Source of the DNA: CAUPWF01 sp963515125
GTDB taxonomy: Bacteria > Bacillota > Clostridia > Lachnospirales > Lachnospiraceae
DNA length: 64,000 nucleotides
Assembly: GCA_052116865.1 (NCBI GenBank)
Contig: JBQKKG010000006.1
Span: 62,001-126,000 of the forward strand
Direction of reading: 5' to 3'
The position numbers and the translations under genes are program-made. Shown here in pieces: positions 25,877 to 34,764 of the stretch. Every line of letters begins with the position of its first letter. Within the stretch, counting starts at the first letter, position 1. A model generated the notes under the pieces. It was not told the origin of the DNA. It worked only from the letters and a program-made list of their open reading frames with translations, and did no database searches.

Positions 25877-26529
25877 ATGAAACCGTGTATATTAAAGCAG
25901 ATCAAAATGTGGAAGTAACCAAACCAGATGTTTCACTTGGTGATATCCTTTCTATGGAGTGTAGTAACAAAGATGTAGTTCCAAGACTGAAATCATTGAA
26001 AATCCTAAAAATACCAAAACAAGGCACAAGGCGATATGTTATTTCTATATTACGCATTGTGCAATTAATACATGAAGTATATCCGGGAATCGATGTACAA
26101 AGTGTTGGTGAACCAGATATTATTGTTACTTTTGAGGATCAAAAAACACCAAATAAATGGCTACATTGGTTAAAGACAATAGGAGTTGTAATTATTACAT
26201 TTATAGGGGCAGCATTTTCGATTATGGCATTTAATAATGACGTGTCAACCGCCGGATTATTTTCGCAAATATATGAACTACTTGTTGGAAAACCATCGGA
26301 TGGATTCACCATACTAGAGGTTACCTATAGTATTGGATTAAGCATTGGAATCTTAATATTTTTCAACCATTTTGGCGGTAAAAAATTCACCGTTGATCCG
26401 ACACCTATGGAAATAGAGCTACGCCTATATGAAAATGATATTCAGACTACACTGGTACAAAATTATTCTAGGAAGGAGCAAGAAATAGATGTGGATACAA
26501 CAAATCCTGCTTGCAACCATAGGCCTTAG
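25864..26529 (+). CDS. spoVAA: Stage V sporulation protein AA
   Basis: Subunit of the SpoVA system, which moves dipicolinic acid into the forespore. The 221-residue protein has a soluble N-terminal domain (about 1-98) with VYIKADQNVEVTKPDVSLGD and two transmembrane segments (about 103-122 and 155-172), as expected for SpoVAA. The ATG overlaps the small upstream ORF by 13 bases and has GGAG 12 bases upstream. The spoVAB gene starts inside its 3' end (41-base overlap). Confidence 0.9.
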   Translation: MAVVNETVYIKADQNVEVTKPDVSLGDILSMECSNKDVVPRLKSLKILKIPKQGTRRYVISILRIVQLIHEVYPGIDVQSVGEPDIIVTFEDQKTPNKWLHWLKTIGVVIITFIGAAFSIMAFNNDVSTAGLFSQIYELLVGKPSDGFTILEVTYSIGLSIGILIFFNHFGGKKFTVDPTPMEIELRLYENDIQTTLVQNYSRKEQEIDVDTTNPACNHRP

Positions 26530-26917
26530 TGCAGGTCTGGTAGTGGCAGGAGGACTCTTTTCATTTATCTGTAGTTTGGGCGTTGTGTCCAAATTTGCAG
26601 ATCGTACGCATACCGGTGATTCGATTATGTTATACGAAGATTCTATAGCATTTGGCGGGATTTTGGGGAACTTATTTTTCATATTTCAAGTTCATATACC
26701 TTGGGGGGCTATTCTAGTTCCTATATTTGGAATCTTTGCAGGAATTTTCGTGGGATGTTGGGCCATGGCATTGGCGGAAATCTTAGATATTTTTCCGGTA
26801 TATATTCGTCGAATAAAATTGATAAAATGTATTCCTTATATCATAGTGAGTATTGCTATTGGAAAAGGAATTGGAGCATGTTTATTCTTCTTTCAAAAAT
26901 GGGGGGCATTGAGATGA
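26489..26917 (+). CDS. spoVAB: Stage V sporulation protein AB
   Basis: A 142-residue membrane protein with about four hydrophobic segments, matching SpoVAB (SAGLVVAGGLFSFICSLGVV, then SIMLYEDSIAFGGILGN). It is found only in part of the spore formers and always beside spoVAA. AAGGAG precedes the ATG by 12 bases. It overlaps spoVAA by 41 bases and spoVAC by 4, showing tight coupling of the forespore membrane complex. Confidence 0.9.
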   Translation: MWIQQILLATIGLSAGLVVAGGLFSFICSLGVVSKFADRTHTGDSIMLYEDSIAFGGILGNLFFIFQVHIPWGAILVPIFGIFAGIFVGCWAMALAEILDIFPVYIRRIKLIKCIPYIIVSIAIGKGIGACLFFFQKWGALR

Positions 26918-27387
26918 TAGATCAAGAAAAAAAAATAAAGCAACAAAAGGCGTATCAAGAATATGTCAAAGCCAGAACACCGATCAGTAATTTATATGTA
27001 GATATGGCAAAGGCTTTTATCGTGGGCGGAATCATTTGTACAATTGGACAGTTTATAACGAATTATTGTAAGAGTATGGGTCTATCAAAGGATATTTGTG
27101 GATCATGGACGTCTTTAATATTGGTATTAATCAGTGTACTCTTAACGGGATTCAACCTATATTCAAGGATTGCAAATTGGGGAGGCGCAGGTGCTTTAGT
27201 ACCAATTACTGGGTTCGCTAATTCCGTTGCAGCACCCGCAATTGAATACAAAAAAGAAGGACAGGTATTTGGTATCGGATGCAAAATTTTTACCATAGCA
27301 GGCCCTGTAATACTGTATGGTATTTTCACCTCCTGGGTCTTAGGAATCTTGTATTATATTCTAGTAAAGGTGGGTGTGATGGTATGA
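26914..27387 (+). CDS. spoVAC: Stage V sporulation protein AC
   Basis: Membrane channel component of the SpoVA complex; the Bacillus homologue acts as a mechanosensitive dipicolinate channel. The 157-residue protein has about four transmembrane segments and the family block ANWGGAGALVPITGFANSVA. ATG 26914 is chosen because it overlaps the spoVAB stop (ATGA) and gives the usual N-terminus with YVKARTPISNLYVDMAKAF-like sequence. It overlaps spoVAD by four bases. Confidence 0.94.
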   Translation: MIDQEKKIKQQKAYQEYVKARTPISNLYVDMAKAFIVGGIICTIGQFITNYCKSMGLSKDICGSWTSLILVLISVLLTGFNLYSRIANWGGAGALVPITGFANSVAAPAIEYKKEGQVFGIGCKIFTIAGPVILYGIFTSWVLGILYYILVKVGVMV

Positions 27388-28412
27388 GTTCATTAGAGAA
27401 TGCAGGAATGACAAAAGGGGCTCAAAGCATTCAATTTGAGCGGGCTCCTTTCTTGATTAGTAGTGGCTCGGTAGTGGGTAGCAAAGAAAGTGAAGGCCCT
27501 TTAGGAAAATTATTTGATATGTCTCAAAAAGATAATTTGTTTGGACAAAAAACATGGGAAGCAGCAGAAAGTCAGATGCAAAAAGAAGCATGTATTTTAG
27601 CCATGAATAAAGCAAATTTAGATCCTAAGCATATTCGTTATCTATTTGGGGGAGATTTGCTACGACAGGGAATTGCTACTTCTATGGGGGTAGAAGCATT
27701 ACAGATCCCAATGTTTGGCTTGTATGGGGCATGCTCTACATCCGGAGAAGCAGTGGCGCTTGGAGCGATGACGGTAGCAGCTGGATATGGGGAATATATG
27801 CTAGCGGTAACTTCTAGTCACTTTGGAAGTGCAGAAAAGGAATTCCGTTTTCCATTAGGATATGCGAATCAAAGACCTAAATCTTCTCATTGGACCGTGA
27901 CTGGGAGTGGAGCATTTTTAATCGGAAGAAGAAAAAGTCATGTACGTATTACCGGAGTTACGATAGGAAAAATTGTAGATTATGGATTAAAAGATTCTCA
28001 AAATATGGGAGCTTGTATGGCACCCGCTGCCTGCGATACTATTTTACAAAATCTGAAAGATTTTGGAAGGGCACCCGAAGATTATAATCGGATAGTGACA
28101 GGGGACTTGGGGTATATTGGACAACGGATCTTATTAGACTTAGCCAAAGAGAAGGGGCATGATATTACGAGTAATCATATGGATTGTGGGATGACAATTT
28201 TTGATCAGGAAGCGCAAAATACGAATGCAGGGGGAAGTGGTTGTGGTTGTGCAGCTGTTACCTTATCTGCCTATATATTGCCCAAAATAGAAAGTGGAGA
28301 ATGGAAGCGGGTATTATTTGTGCCAACAGGAGCTTTGATGTCTACCGTAAGCTACAATGAAGGTGAAAGTGTCCCAGGTATCGCGCATGGTATTGTCTTG
28401 GAACATTGTTAA
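27384..28412 (+). CDS. spoVAD: Stage V sporulation protein AD
   Basis: Soluble thiolase-fold protein of the SpoVA complex that binds dipicolinic acid. The 342-residue product has YLFGGDLLRQG, FGLYGACSTSGEAVALGAM, the SSHFGSAEKEFRFP region and NAGGSGCGCAAVT. Thiolase catalytic residues are not needed for binding. ATG 27384 overlaps the spoVAC stop codon and follows GGTGTGATGG; longer readings would start inside spoVAC. spoVAE follows after 24 bases. Confidence 0.95.
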   Translation: MSSLENAGMTKGAQSIQFERAPFLISSGSVVGSKESEGPLGKLFDMSQKDNLFGQKTWEAAESQMQKEACILAMNKANLDPKHIRYLFGGDLLRQGIATSMGVEALQIPMFGLYGACSTSGEAVALGAMTVAAGYGEYMLAVTSSHFGSAEKEFRFPLGYANQRPKSSHWTVTGSGAFLIGRRKSHVRITGVTIGKIVDYGLKDSQNMGACMAPAACDTILQNLKDFGRAPEDYNRIVTGDLGYIGQRILLDLAKEKGHDITSNHMDCGMTIFDQEAQNTNAGGSGCGCAAVTLSAYILPKIESGEWKRVLFVPTGALMSTVSYNEGESVPGIAHGIVLEHC

Positions 28413-28436
28413 GTTGGAAAGGAAAGGGAAGAACGT

Positions 28437-28793
28437 ATGGATTATTTGAATGCTTTTTGGGTAGGAGGTCTGGTATGTGCATTGGTCCAAATCCTTCTAG
28501 ACAGAACAAAAATGATGCCTGGACGGGTAATGGTACTCTTAGTTTGTACCGGATCTGTACTAGGATTCATTGGAATCTTTGAGCCCATTTTAAAATTTGC
28601 CGGAGCAGGTATTAGTGTTCCTTTATTAGGATTTGGGAATGTTTTGTGGAAAGGCGTGAAAGAAGCTGTTGACAAATATGGATTTATTGGTGTTTTTATG
28701 GGAGGATTTAAAGCAAGTGCAGTGGGAATTTCGGCAGCGTTAATCTTTGGATACTTAGCATCGCTTGTCTTTGAACCGAAAATGAAGAAGTAA
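28437..28793 (+). CDS. spoVAE: Stage V sporulation protein AE
   Basis: Last gene of the spoVA operon here; a 118-residue protein with three to four hydrophobic segments and the family block PLLGFGNVLWKGVKEAVDKYG followed by GFIGVFMGGFKA. It matches the SpoVAEb form. The start has AAAGGGAAG upstream. No spoVAF or gerA-like gene follows; instead a phosphate-responsive-looking promoter begins directly after its stop codon. Confidence 0.92.
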   Translation: MDYLNAFWVGGLVCALVQILLDRTKMMPGRVMVLLVCTGSVLGFIGIFEPILKFAGAGISVPLLGFGNVLWKGVKEAVDKYGFIGVFMGGFKASAVGISAALIFGYLASLVFEPKMKK

Positions 28794-28888
28794 TGTAAAA
28801 TCTATGTAAAATAATGTAAAATGACCGTAAAAATTATGAAAAATATTGTTTTATATTGGCGATAATGGTATTGTAAAATAGATGTAAA
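28794..28888. promoter_or_regulatory. Tandem Pho-box-like repeats before the Na/Pi cotransporter
   Basis: TGTAAA at 28794, 28805 and 28815, CGTAAA at 28826 and ATGAAA at 28836 are spaced 10-11 bases. A second pair of TGTAAA starts at 28872 and 28883. Read on the minus strand these are TTTACA hexamers, close to the TTAACA-like half-sites of Bacillus PhoP. The spacing puts all copies on one DNA face. Confidence 0.6.
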
Positions 28889-28925
28889 AAAATAGACAAG
28901 TATAAGTTAATATTTAGGAGGAGTT

Positions 28926-30566
28926 ATGAATTACGCCAATATTATTATCCCGTTTGTCGGTGGGCTTGGAATGTTTATCTACGGCATGCAGATTATGGCA
29001 GGTGGCTTAGAAAATGCAGCCGGTAATAAGATGAAATCACTACTTGAAGTACTGACAAAGAATAAATTCTTTGGGGTATTATTAGGGGCTTTGATTACAG
29101 CAGTTATTCAAAGTTCGTCAGCTACAACCGTTATGGTGGTTGGGTTTGTAAATGCAGGAATTATGAATTTGACACAGGCTATGGGAGTTATTATGGGTGC
29201 CAATGTTGGTACCACTGTTACAGGATGGCTGGTTTCTAGTGTAGAATGGGCAAAATTTCTAAGTCCAACAACATTAGCTCCAATTGCAATTATGATTGGT
29301 GTGATTGTCATGTTGACTGGAAAGAGACGTTCCACAAAAGATATCTCCAGCATTGTGATTGGATTTGGACTCTTGTTCGTTGGTATTTCAACCATGTCCG
29401 GAGCCGTTGCACCACTAAAAGAATCAGAAGCTTTTTGTAGTGTATTTGTAACATTAGGAAAGAATCCCTTGTTAGGAATTTTGGCAGGTGCCATCGTAAC
29501 TGCAATTATCCAAAGCTCTTCTGCTTCAGTAGGGATACTACAAAGTTTAGCAGCAGCTGGTTTGGTACCAATGAGTGCAGCTATTTACATTATCATGGGC
29601 CAGAATATCGGGACATGTGTTACCGCTATGTTATCTAGTATGGGTGCAAAAAAGAATGCGAAAACAGCTGCTCTTATGCACTTATTATTCAATATTATAG
29701 GTACGGTGGTCTTTAGTATTGTTGCAATTGTATTCTTCCAGGTGATCAATCCAATGGCAGGAACTGGGCAGATATCACAGACTCAAATTAGTATTGTGCA
29801 TACGATATTTAATATAGGAACCACAATATTACTATTCCCAGTATCTAATTGGATCATTAAGTTAGCGAAGAAAATAGGTCATGCAGAAGAGGACGTAAAA
29901 GATGAAGGAAAAGTACTGCTTGACGAAAGAATGTTGCAAACTCCTTCTATTGCGTTACAGTCTACGATTACTGAAATTGCCCGTATGGGAGGAATTGTAG
30001 AAGGGGCATTAGAGAAGTCTAAAGTGATTTTATTTGAGAAAAATCAAGAATTTATTAATACCATACGAGAGGAAGAATCTATTGTAGATAAGTTAAGTGC
30101 GGGAATCACAGACTATACAATAAAATTAACCTCTTTACAAATTAGTGAAAAGGAACATGCTCAGGCCGCGCATTTATTACAAATCGTATCGGATATGGAA
30201 CGTATTGCAGATTACTGTGAGAATTTGTCAGAGTTTGCGGAAAATCTATACGATCGTAAATTAATATTTTCTGGAACCGGTGAAGAAGAATTGAAAAATA
30301 TGGTGGAAGTATGTTCCAATAGTTACGTCTATGCGTTAAAGTCATTTGAAGAAAATAGTAAAGAATGGGCATTGAGGGTAATCGAAGAAGAGACCAAAGC
30401 AGATGAACTTGAAATTGCACTGAGATCTCAACATATTCATAGACTTACAACCGGACAATGTAATACAGAAGCAGGTGTCGTCTTTATTGATGCGTTAGTA
30501 TGTCTAGAACGTATTTCAGACCATGCTAGAAATATTGCAGAAGAAGTATTAGAACAAGTAGAATAA
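28926..30566 (+). CDS. Na/phosphate cotransporter with C-terminal PhoU-like domain
   Basis: A 546-residue sodium-dependent phosphate carrier of the NptA/YjbB type. The membrane half (about 1-310) contains the duplicated QSSSATTVMVVGFVN and QSSSASVGILQSLA motifs of the PNaS family. The C-terminal 200 residues are helical with PhoU-like repeats (ITDYTIKLTSLQ, SDMERIADYCENLSEFAE, CLERISDHARNIAEE). GGAGGAG precedes the ATG. The tandem TGTAAA repeats upstream suggest phosphate control. A hairpin terminator follows. The direction of transport (import or efflux) cannot be told. Confidence 0.9.
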   Translation: MNYANIIIPFVGGLGMFIYGMQIMAGGLENAAGNKMKSLLEVLTKNKFFGVLLGALITAVIQSSSATTVMVVGFVNAGIMNLTQAMGVIMGANVGTTVTGWLVSSVEWAKFLSPTTLAPIAIMIGVIVMLTGKRRSTKDISSIVIGFGLLFVGISTMSGAVAPLKESEAFCSVFVTLGKNPLLGILAGAIVTAIIQSSSASVGILQSLAAAGLVPMSAAIYIIMGQNIGTCVTAMLSSMGAKKNAKTAALMHLLFNIIGTVVFSIVAIVFFQVINPMAGTGQISQTQISIVHTIFNIGTTILLFPVSNWIIKLAKKIGHAEEDVKDEGKVLLDERMLQTPSIALQSTITEIARMGGIVEGALEKSKVILFEKNQEFINTIREEESIVDKLSAGITDYTIKLTSLQISEKEHAQAAHLLQIVSDMERIADYCENLSEFAENLYDRKLIFSGTGEEELKNMVEVCSNSYVYALKSFEENSKEWALRVIEEETKADELEIALRSQHIHRLTTGQCNTEAGVVFIDALVCLERISDHARNIAEEVLEQVE

Positions 30567-30577
30567 ATAAAAAAAGT

Positions 30578-30624
30578 GAAATCCATGTATCGTAGATCAG
30601 TCTTATGGTACATGGATTTTTTTG
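30578..30624 (+). terminator. Rho-independent terminator of the Na/Pi gene
   Basis: AAATCCATGTA and TACATGGATTT form a perfect 11-pair stem with a 20-base loop, followed by a T run. Confidence 0.82.
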
Positions 30625-30716
30625 CTTATTTCCTTAAGAAAATCTTTAATCTTTTCAATCATATTTCTTTAGAATAATTTGATATCTTATATGAGGATAG
30701 CTGAAGGAGGGATCAT

Positions 30717-31439
30717 GTGAAAAAGGCAATAGAAGTAAAAAAACTCTATAAGTACTACCGTGTAGGAGAAGAAGTAGTGCGTGCATTAGATGGTGTGGAT
30801 TTTGACATATATGAAGGTGAATTTTGTGCGATAGTAGGAACCTCTGGTTCTGGAAAGTCTACATTACTTAATATGCTGGCTGGCTTAGAACATCCGACAA
30901 AGGGCCAGGTGATTATAAACCGAACACATATCGAACATCTAGATGAGGACCAATTGGTTAGATTCAGAAGAGAAAATGTAGGGTTTATTTTTCAAGCGTA
31001 TCAATTAATAGGTACCATGACAGCATTAGAAAATGTGGCTTTGCCTTTGAGTTTTCGAGGAGAACCTAAGAATATAAGATTAAAAAAAGCAAATAAGATG
31101 TTAGATATGGTTTCGCTAAAAGATCACAAAAATCATATGCCGAGTCAAATGTCCGGTGGGCAGCAACAAAGGGTTGGTGTTGCTAGGGCGCTTGTGGTTG
31201 ACCCTAAAATTATCTTTGCAGATGAACCAACAGGCAATCTGGATACCAAGACTTCCAGAGAAGTGATGGAATTGATGCAAAATATAGTAAGGGAGCAACA
31301 TCGTACATTGGTAATGGTAACCCATGATGATCATCTTGCAACGTATGCAGATCGAGTTATTAAAATTATAGATGGAAATATAGTAAGTATTGAGGTTAAG
31401 GAAAAAAAAGAGAAGGAGATAAAAAATGAAACTTTATAA
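30717..31439 (+). CDS. ABC transporter ATPase, MacB/LolD type
   Basis: A 240-residue ATPase of the MacB/LolD/FtsE-like class, with Walker A GTSGSGKST near residue 41, the signature MSGGQQQRVGVARAL, Walker B IIFADEPTGNLD and TLVMVTHDDHLA. A GTG start is used because AAGGAGGG lies 6 bases upstream and no ATG fits. It overlaps the CARDB-like gene by 14 bases. The ATPase, the surface protein and the permease at 32873 form one operon and probably one machine at the membrane. Confidence 0.92.
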   Translation: MKKAIEVKKLYKYYRVGEEVVRALDGVDFDIYEGEFCAIVGTSGSGKSTLLNMLAGLEHPTKGQVIINRTHIEHLDEDQLVRFRRENVGFIFQAYQLIGTMTALENVALPLSFRGEPKNIRLKKANKMLDMVSLKDHKNHMPSQMSGGQQQRVGVARALVVDPKIIFADEPTGNLDTKTSREVMELMQNIVREQHRTLVMVTHDDHLATYADRVIKIIDGNIVSIEVKEKKEKEIKNETL

Positions 31440-32907
31440 AAAAATAATTGCAGGAATTGTATGCTTAGGGATGATGATTCCAACCACTGCTTTTGCAGAA
31501 GAAGCAGCACCAAATATTCGTCTTTCCGCAGGAGATGGTCAGGAGACAACGGTATACCAGTATGGAGAGGAAAAGGAATTCGTTATTAATATTCAGAACG
31601 TAGGTGGAGGTACAGCAAATAATATAAAAATATCACCGAAATTAGATGCCAATACAGATGGATGGCCATTTGAAATTAATAATGAAGATTATAGTAGAAA
31701 TGGAAATACCCTTAATTCTAGTGAAGCTACACCAGTATCGTATAACTTTAAGGCGAGAGAAGATGTAGCAAGCAAATATTATAAATTGGGATTTGATGTT
31801 ACCTATGATGATGGTACAAAAACATATAGTGGAGAAAAATATGTCTTTGTTAAGATGACGGCTAAACCAGAAGAACCAGCTCCACAGCCAACTCCAGACA
31901 ATGGTGGTGGAGAAAGTCAAAATCCCCCATCAGGTGGTGCGGCGCTGGAAGCAGGTGGTGTAGCAAATGGAGATCCTGTAATGACAAGTGGTGGAGGTGG
32001 CGGAAGTAGCTCAGGAAGTGTGCCAAGGGTCATTGTTTCTGGATTTACTACAGAGCCTGGAGAAGTTATGGCAGGAAGTAATTTTAAATTAGTGTTACAT
32101 ATTCAAAATACATCAAAAACTACAGCGGTTAGTAACATGTTATTTAACTTAAGTGCACCGACAGGGGGGAAAGATGAAAATACGGCAGCAGTATTTTTGC
32201 CAGTATCGGGAGCAAGCTCCATCTATTTAGACAAGATACCAGCAGGAGCAACGAAAGACATCAGTATTGATTTAAATGCCAAAGCAGATTTGATTCAAAA
32301 GCCTTACAGTATAGAAGTAGCAATGAAGTATGAAGATCAAGGGAAGAGTCAATATGAAGCAACATCTAGCGTATCTGTACCAGTAAAGCAAAATCCAAGA
32401 TTTGAATTCAGTGAATTTGAAGTGAATCCTAACCCATTGGAGATTGGAGCAGAGGCGAATGTAACATGCAATCTTTATAACTTGGGACGTATGAAATTAT
32501 ATAATGTGAAGGCGAAATTTGTTGGAGATTCTGTAACATCTAAAGAAGTATTTGTTGGAAATGTAGAATCAGGAGCAACGGCAGCTATTGATGCAATGCT
32601 TACCGGAAAGAAAGTTACAAAGAAGGATGAAAAAATCAAAATGGTATTAACCTATGAAGATGATTCTGCTAAGGTTACAACGGTAGAAAAAGAGCTTCAG
32701 ATAGAGGTGGTTGAGGCGGCGCAAGATGATGCGGCTACTATGGCACCAACCGAGCCAGAGAAAAAAGGATTGCCAATCATTCCAATCGTTATAGGGCTTA
32801 TCATTGTAGGTGGTGTTGCAGGAGGCATTGTATTCAAAAAGAAGAAAAGCAAAAAGGGGGCAGCAATAGAAGATGAGTTTGATGGACTTATTGAGGATGA
32901 GCAGTAG
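31426..32907 (+). CDS. Exported CARDB/COG1361-like protein with C-terminal membrane anchor
   Basis: A 493-residue surface protein. A signal peptide (1-25, ending TAFA) is followed by two or three immunoglobulin-like CARDB/NEW3-type domains (about 30-140, 205-320, 325-435), a proline- and glycine-rich linker (about 147-205), one transmembrane helix (about 450-470, IPIVIGLIIVGGVAGGIVF) and a lysine-rich cytoplasmic end. Located between an ABC ATPase and a MacB-like permease, with overlaps on both sides, it likely acts as the extracytoplasmic part of that transporter. The cargo is unknown. Confidence 0.78.
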   Translation: MKLYKKIIAGIVCLGMMIPTTAFAEEAAPNIRLSAGDGQETTVYQYGEEKEFVINIQNVGGGTANNIKISPKLDANTDGWPFEINNEDYSRNGNTLNSSEATPVSYNFKAREDVASKYYKLGFDVTYDDGTKTYSGEKYVFVKMTAKPEEPAPQPTPDNGGGESQNPPSGGAALEAGGVANGDPVMTSGGGGGSSSGSVPRVIVSGFTTEPGEVMAGSNFKLVLHIQNTSKTTAVSNMLFNLSAPTGGKDENTAAVFLPVSGASSIYLDKIPAGATKDISIDLNAKADLIQKPYSIEVAMKYEDQGKSQYEATSSVSVPVKQNPRFEFSEFEVNPNPLEIGAEANVTCNLYNLGRMKLYNVKAKFVGDSVTSKEVFVGNVESGATAAIDAMLTGKKVTKKDEKIKMVLTYEDDSAKVTTVEKELQIEVVEAAQDDAATMAPTEPEKKGLPIIPIVIGLIIVGGVAGGIVFKKKKSKKGAAIEDEFDGLIEDEQ

Positions 32908-34324
32908 TAGCCTTAAGCGAAGAAAGCTTCGAACGTTCTTGACGGTATTGGGTGTTTTAATAGGAACGTCTTCAATTGTCGTTATGATATCCCTTGGACT
33001 TGGAATGCAACAGTCATTATATAAACAAGTAGAACAATCTGGTGGTTTAACTAGTATTATGGTAACTGGAAAAGGTTCCGAGGACAGTGACAGTATGATG
33101 ATGAGCTCGAATAGCGGAAGCACTAAGGCAAGTGAGAAGTATGTAACCGATGATGTGATAAAAAAGCTACAGGGAGTAGAGCATGTCAAATTTGTAGCAC
33201 CAGTTCTAAAAATGCCCGCCGTCATGTTAAAAGGCAATTATATTGCGAACGTAGAATTATCAGGAATGACGGCCGAAACTTTAAAACAAATGAATATTCC
33301 ATTAGGAATGGGGCAGATGCCAAAGGAAAATGGAGGAACCCTAGAATTCGTTCCAGGGAACATGGTAACACAGAGTTTTATGGATAAATCAAGTGGTAAA
33401 GGCTATTGGGAGACTGGTAAAATGCCAGATGTTGATTTTACGAAGGATCAGATTTTCCTAATCTTAGATCAGGAAGGATATAATGCGACGCGCCAAGTAA
33501 AAGGTGCTGGTAATTCAGATACGGCTGGAGCAGACGGAACAGCAGGAACAGCAGGAACAGCAGGAGAAAAGGGGGATGTAAAGGCAACAAAACCACCTAA
33601 AAAAATGGTAGTGAAGGCAAGTGGTGTGGTAGAAGGCGGACCACAAAGTTATAACACACATTCGTTTAATGTATATTGTGATCTGGATACATTAAAGACG
33701 TTAGCAAAAAAGGAATTCTCGGGAAGAGTAATGCCGGGGCAGCCAAAAACAAAAAGTGGAAAGCCATATAGATTCTTAGCCTATTCAAGTGCCTATGTAA
33801 AAGTAGATGAACTAGACAATGTAGAAACAGTTTCTAAATTGATTCGGGATATGGGATATAAGGTAGAAAGCAATATCGAATATGTCAATAGCATGAAAAA
33901 GCAATTTGGGATCATCCAGGCTGTACTAGGTGGAATTGGAGCTGTATCCTTATTAGTAGCGGCAATTGGTATTGCAAATACAATGATGATGTCTATTTAT
34001 GAAAGAACCAAAGAAATAGGTGTCATTAAGGTATTAGGATGTAGCTTGAATAACATCAAACAAATGTTTTTACTGGAAGCAGCATTCATCGGTCTCATAG
34101 GTGGCATTGTAGGAAATATTCTGAGTCTGTGTATGTCGGGGATAATCAATGTATTAGCTGCCGGTTTTGGGCAGAGCATGGGAGTAGACGGAGGGATTTC
34201 TTATATACCCCCGTGGCTGATGTTAGCCTCCATGGCTTTTGCGGTATTTATCGGTATGGCGGCAGGATATTTTCCGGCGCTTCGTGCTATGAAATTGAGT
34301 CCGTTGGCTGCAATCAATAACTAA
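32873..34324 (+). CDS. MacB-like ABC permease (FtsX-type)
   Basis: A 483-residue permease with the MacB layout: cytoplasmic start LLRMSSSSLKRRKLRTFLTV, one membrane helix (about 22-45), a large external MacB_PCD-like domain (about 46-345) and three C-terminal helices with the FtsX block SIYERTKEIGVIKVLGCS. It contains a low-complexity stretch with GTA repeated three times (residues 222-230). ATG 32873 overlaps the previous gene by 35 bases; ATG 32882 is an alternative. Function: with the ATPase at 30717 it should drive mechanotransmission or export of an envelope substrate. Confidence 0.88.
   Translation: MSLMDLLRMSSSSLKRRKLRTFLTVLGVLIGTSSIVVMISLGLGMQQSLYKQVEQSGGLTSIMVTGKGSEDSDSMMMSSNSGSTKASEKYVTDDVIKKLQGVEHVKFVAPVLKMPAVMLKGNYIANVELSGMTAETLKQMNIPLGMGQMPKENGGTLEFVPGNMVTQSFMDKSSGKGYWETGKMPDVDFTKDQIFLILDQEGYNATRQVKGAGNSDTAGADGTAGTAGTAGEKGDVKATKPPKKMVVKASGVVEGGPQSYNTHSFNVYCDLDTLKTLAKKEFSGRVMPGQPKTKSGKPYRFLAYSSAYVKVDELDNVETVSKLIRDMGYKVESNIEYVNSMKKQFGIIQAVLGGIGAVSLLVAAIGIANTMMMSIYERTKEIGVIKVLGCSLNNIKQMFLLEAAFIGLIGGIVGNILSLCMSGIINVLAAGFGQSMGVDGGISYIPPWLMLASMAFAVFIGMAAGYFPALRAMKLSPLAAINN
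33536..33565. repeat. Short in-frame tandem repeat in the MacB-like permease
   Basis: GGAACAGCA is repeated three times exactly, followed by a partial fourth copy GGA. The unit is 9 bases, so copy-number change would alter length but not reading frame. It encodes Gly-Thr-Ala repeats in an external loop. Confidence 0.8.
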
Positions 34325-34337
34325 ATTTAGAAAAAAG

Positions 34338-34370
34338 AATGGAACAGTCCGGATATGGACTGTTCCATTT
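34338..34370. terminator. Hairpin terminator after the MacB-like operon
   Basis: ATGGAACAGTCC and GGACTGTTCCAT pair perfectly around a 6-base loop, with A-rich and T-rich flanks that can serve both convergent genes. Confidence 0.82.
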
Positions 34371-34377
34371 TACAATG

Positions 34378-34641
34378 CTATTCCTCAATGATATGAATCT
34401 CCAAATAATCAAAGGTAATCGTATCTACAAAATTATCCTGATAGAATCTTGTTTTATCATGTTTTTTAAATTCCTCTATTGTTGTATCCAACCAAATGGG
34501 CTTGCTCAAATCAAACTCATAGCATATTGCATCTAAAGCATGAAAGACTTTGTGGGTTCTTGTGTCATCTGTTTCATCACAAATGGTAGTATCCTGCAGC
34601 ATTCTGTTATCTTTTATTATCTTTCCCCATAATCGAAACAT
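34378..34641 (-). CDS. Conserved hypothetical protein, 87 residues
   Basis: A soluble acidic protein beginning MFRLWGKIIKDNRMLQ and continuing with the block THKVFHALDAICYEFDLSKP and IWLDTTIEEFKKHDKTRF. I recall similar small proteins in Lachnospiraceae genomes but know of no assigned function. An AGGAGAG site precedes the ATG. It is a single gene, convergent with the MacB-like operon. No cysteines beyond two, no membrane segment and no signal peptide are visible. Confidence 0.75.
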   Translation of the reverse strand: MFRLWGKIIKDNRMLQDTTICDETDDTRTHKVFHALDAICYEFDLSKPIWLDTTIEEFKKHDKTRFYQDNFVDTITFDYLEIHIIEE

Positions 34642-34764
34642 CAGCGCTCTCCTTTCGTGTATACAAAAATCTATAGTTATTAAGAAATTTAGTATACCAC
34701 TAAAATTCCTAATTTAAAACTATAATACGGTTATTATTGTACAAAAAGATAAAAAATATAGGTT

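Noticed and set aside
28794..28888. CRISPR-like array of short repeats
   Set aside because: Units are only 6 bases at 10-11 base steps with no spacers; they fit regulator half-sites.
29108..29494. 128-codon minus-strand ORF inside the Na/Pi cotransporter
   Set aside because: Shadow of the real gene, which has clear family motifs.
33996..34324. Minus- and plus-strand ORFs inside the MacB-like permease 3' end
   Set aside because: Alternative frames of a well-defined FtsX domain.
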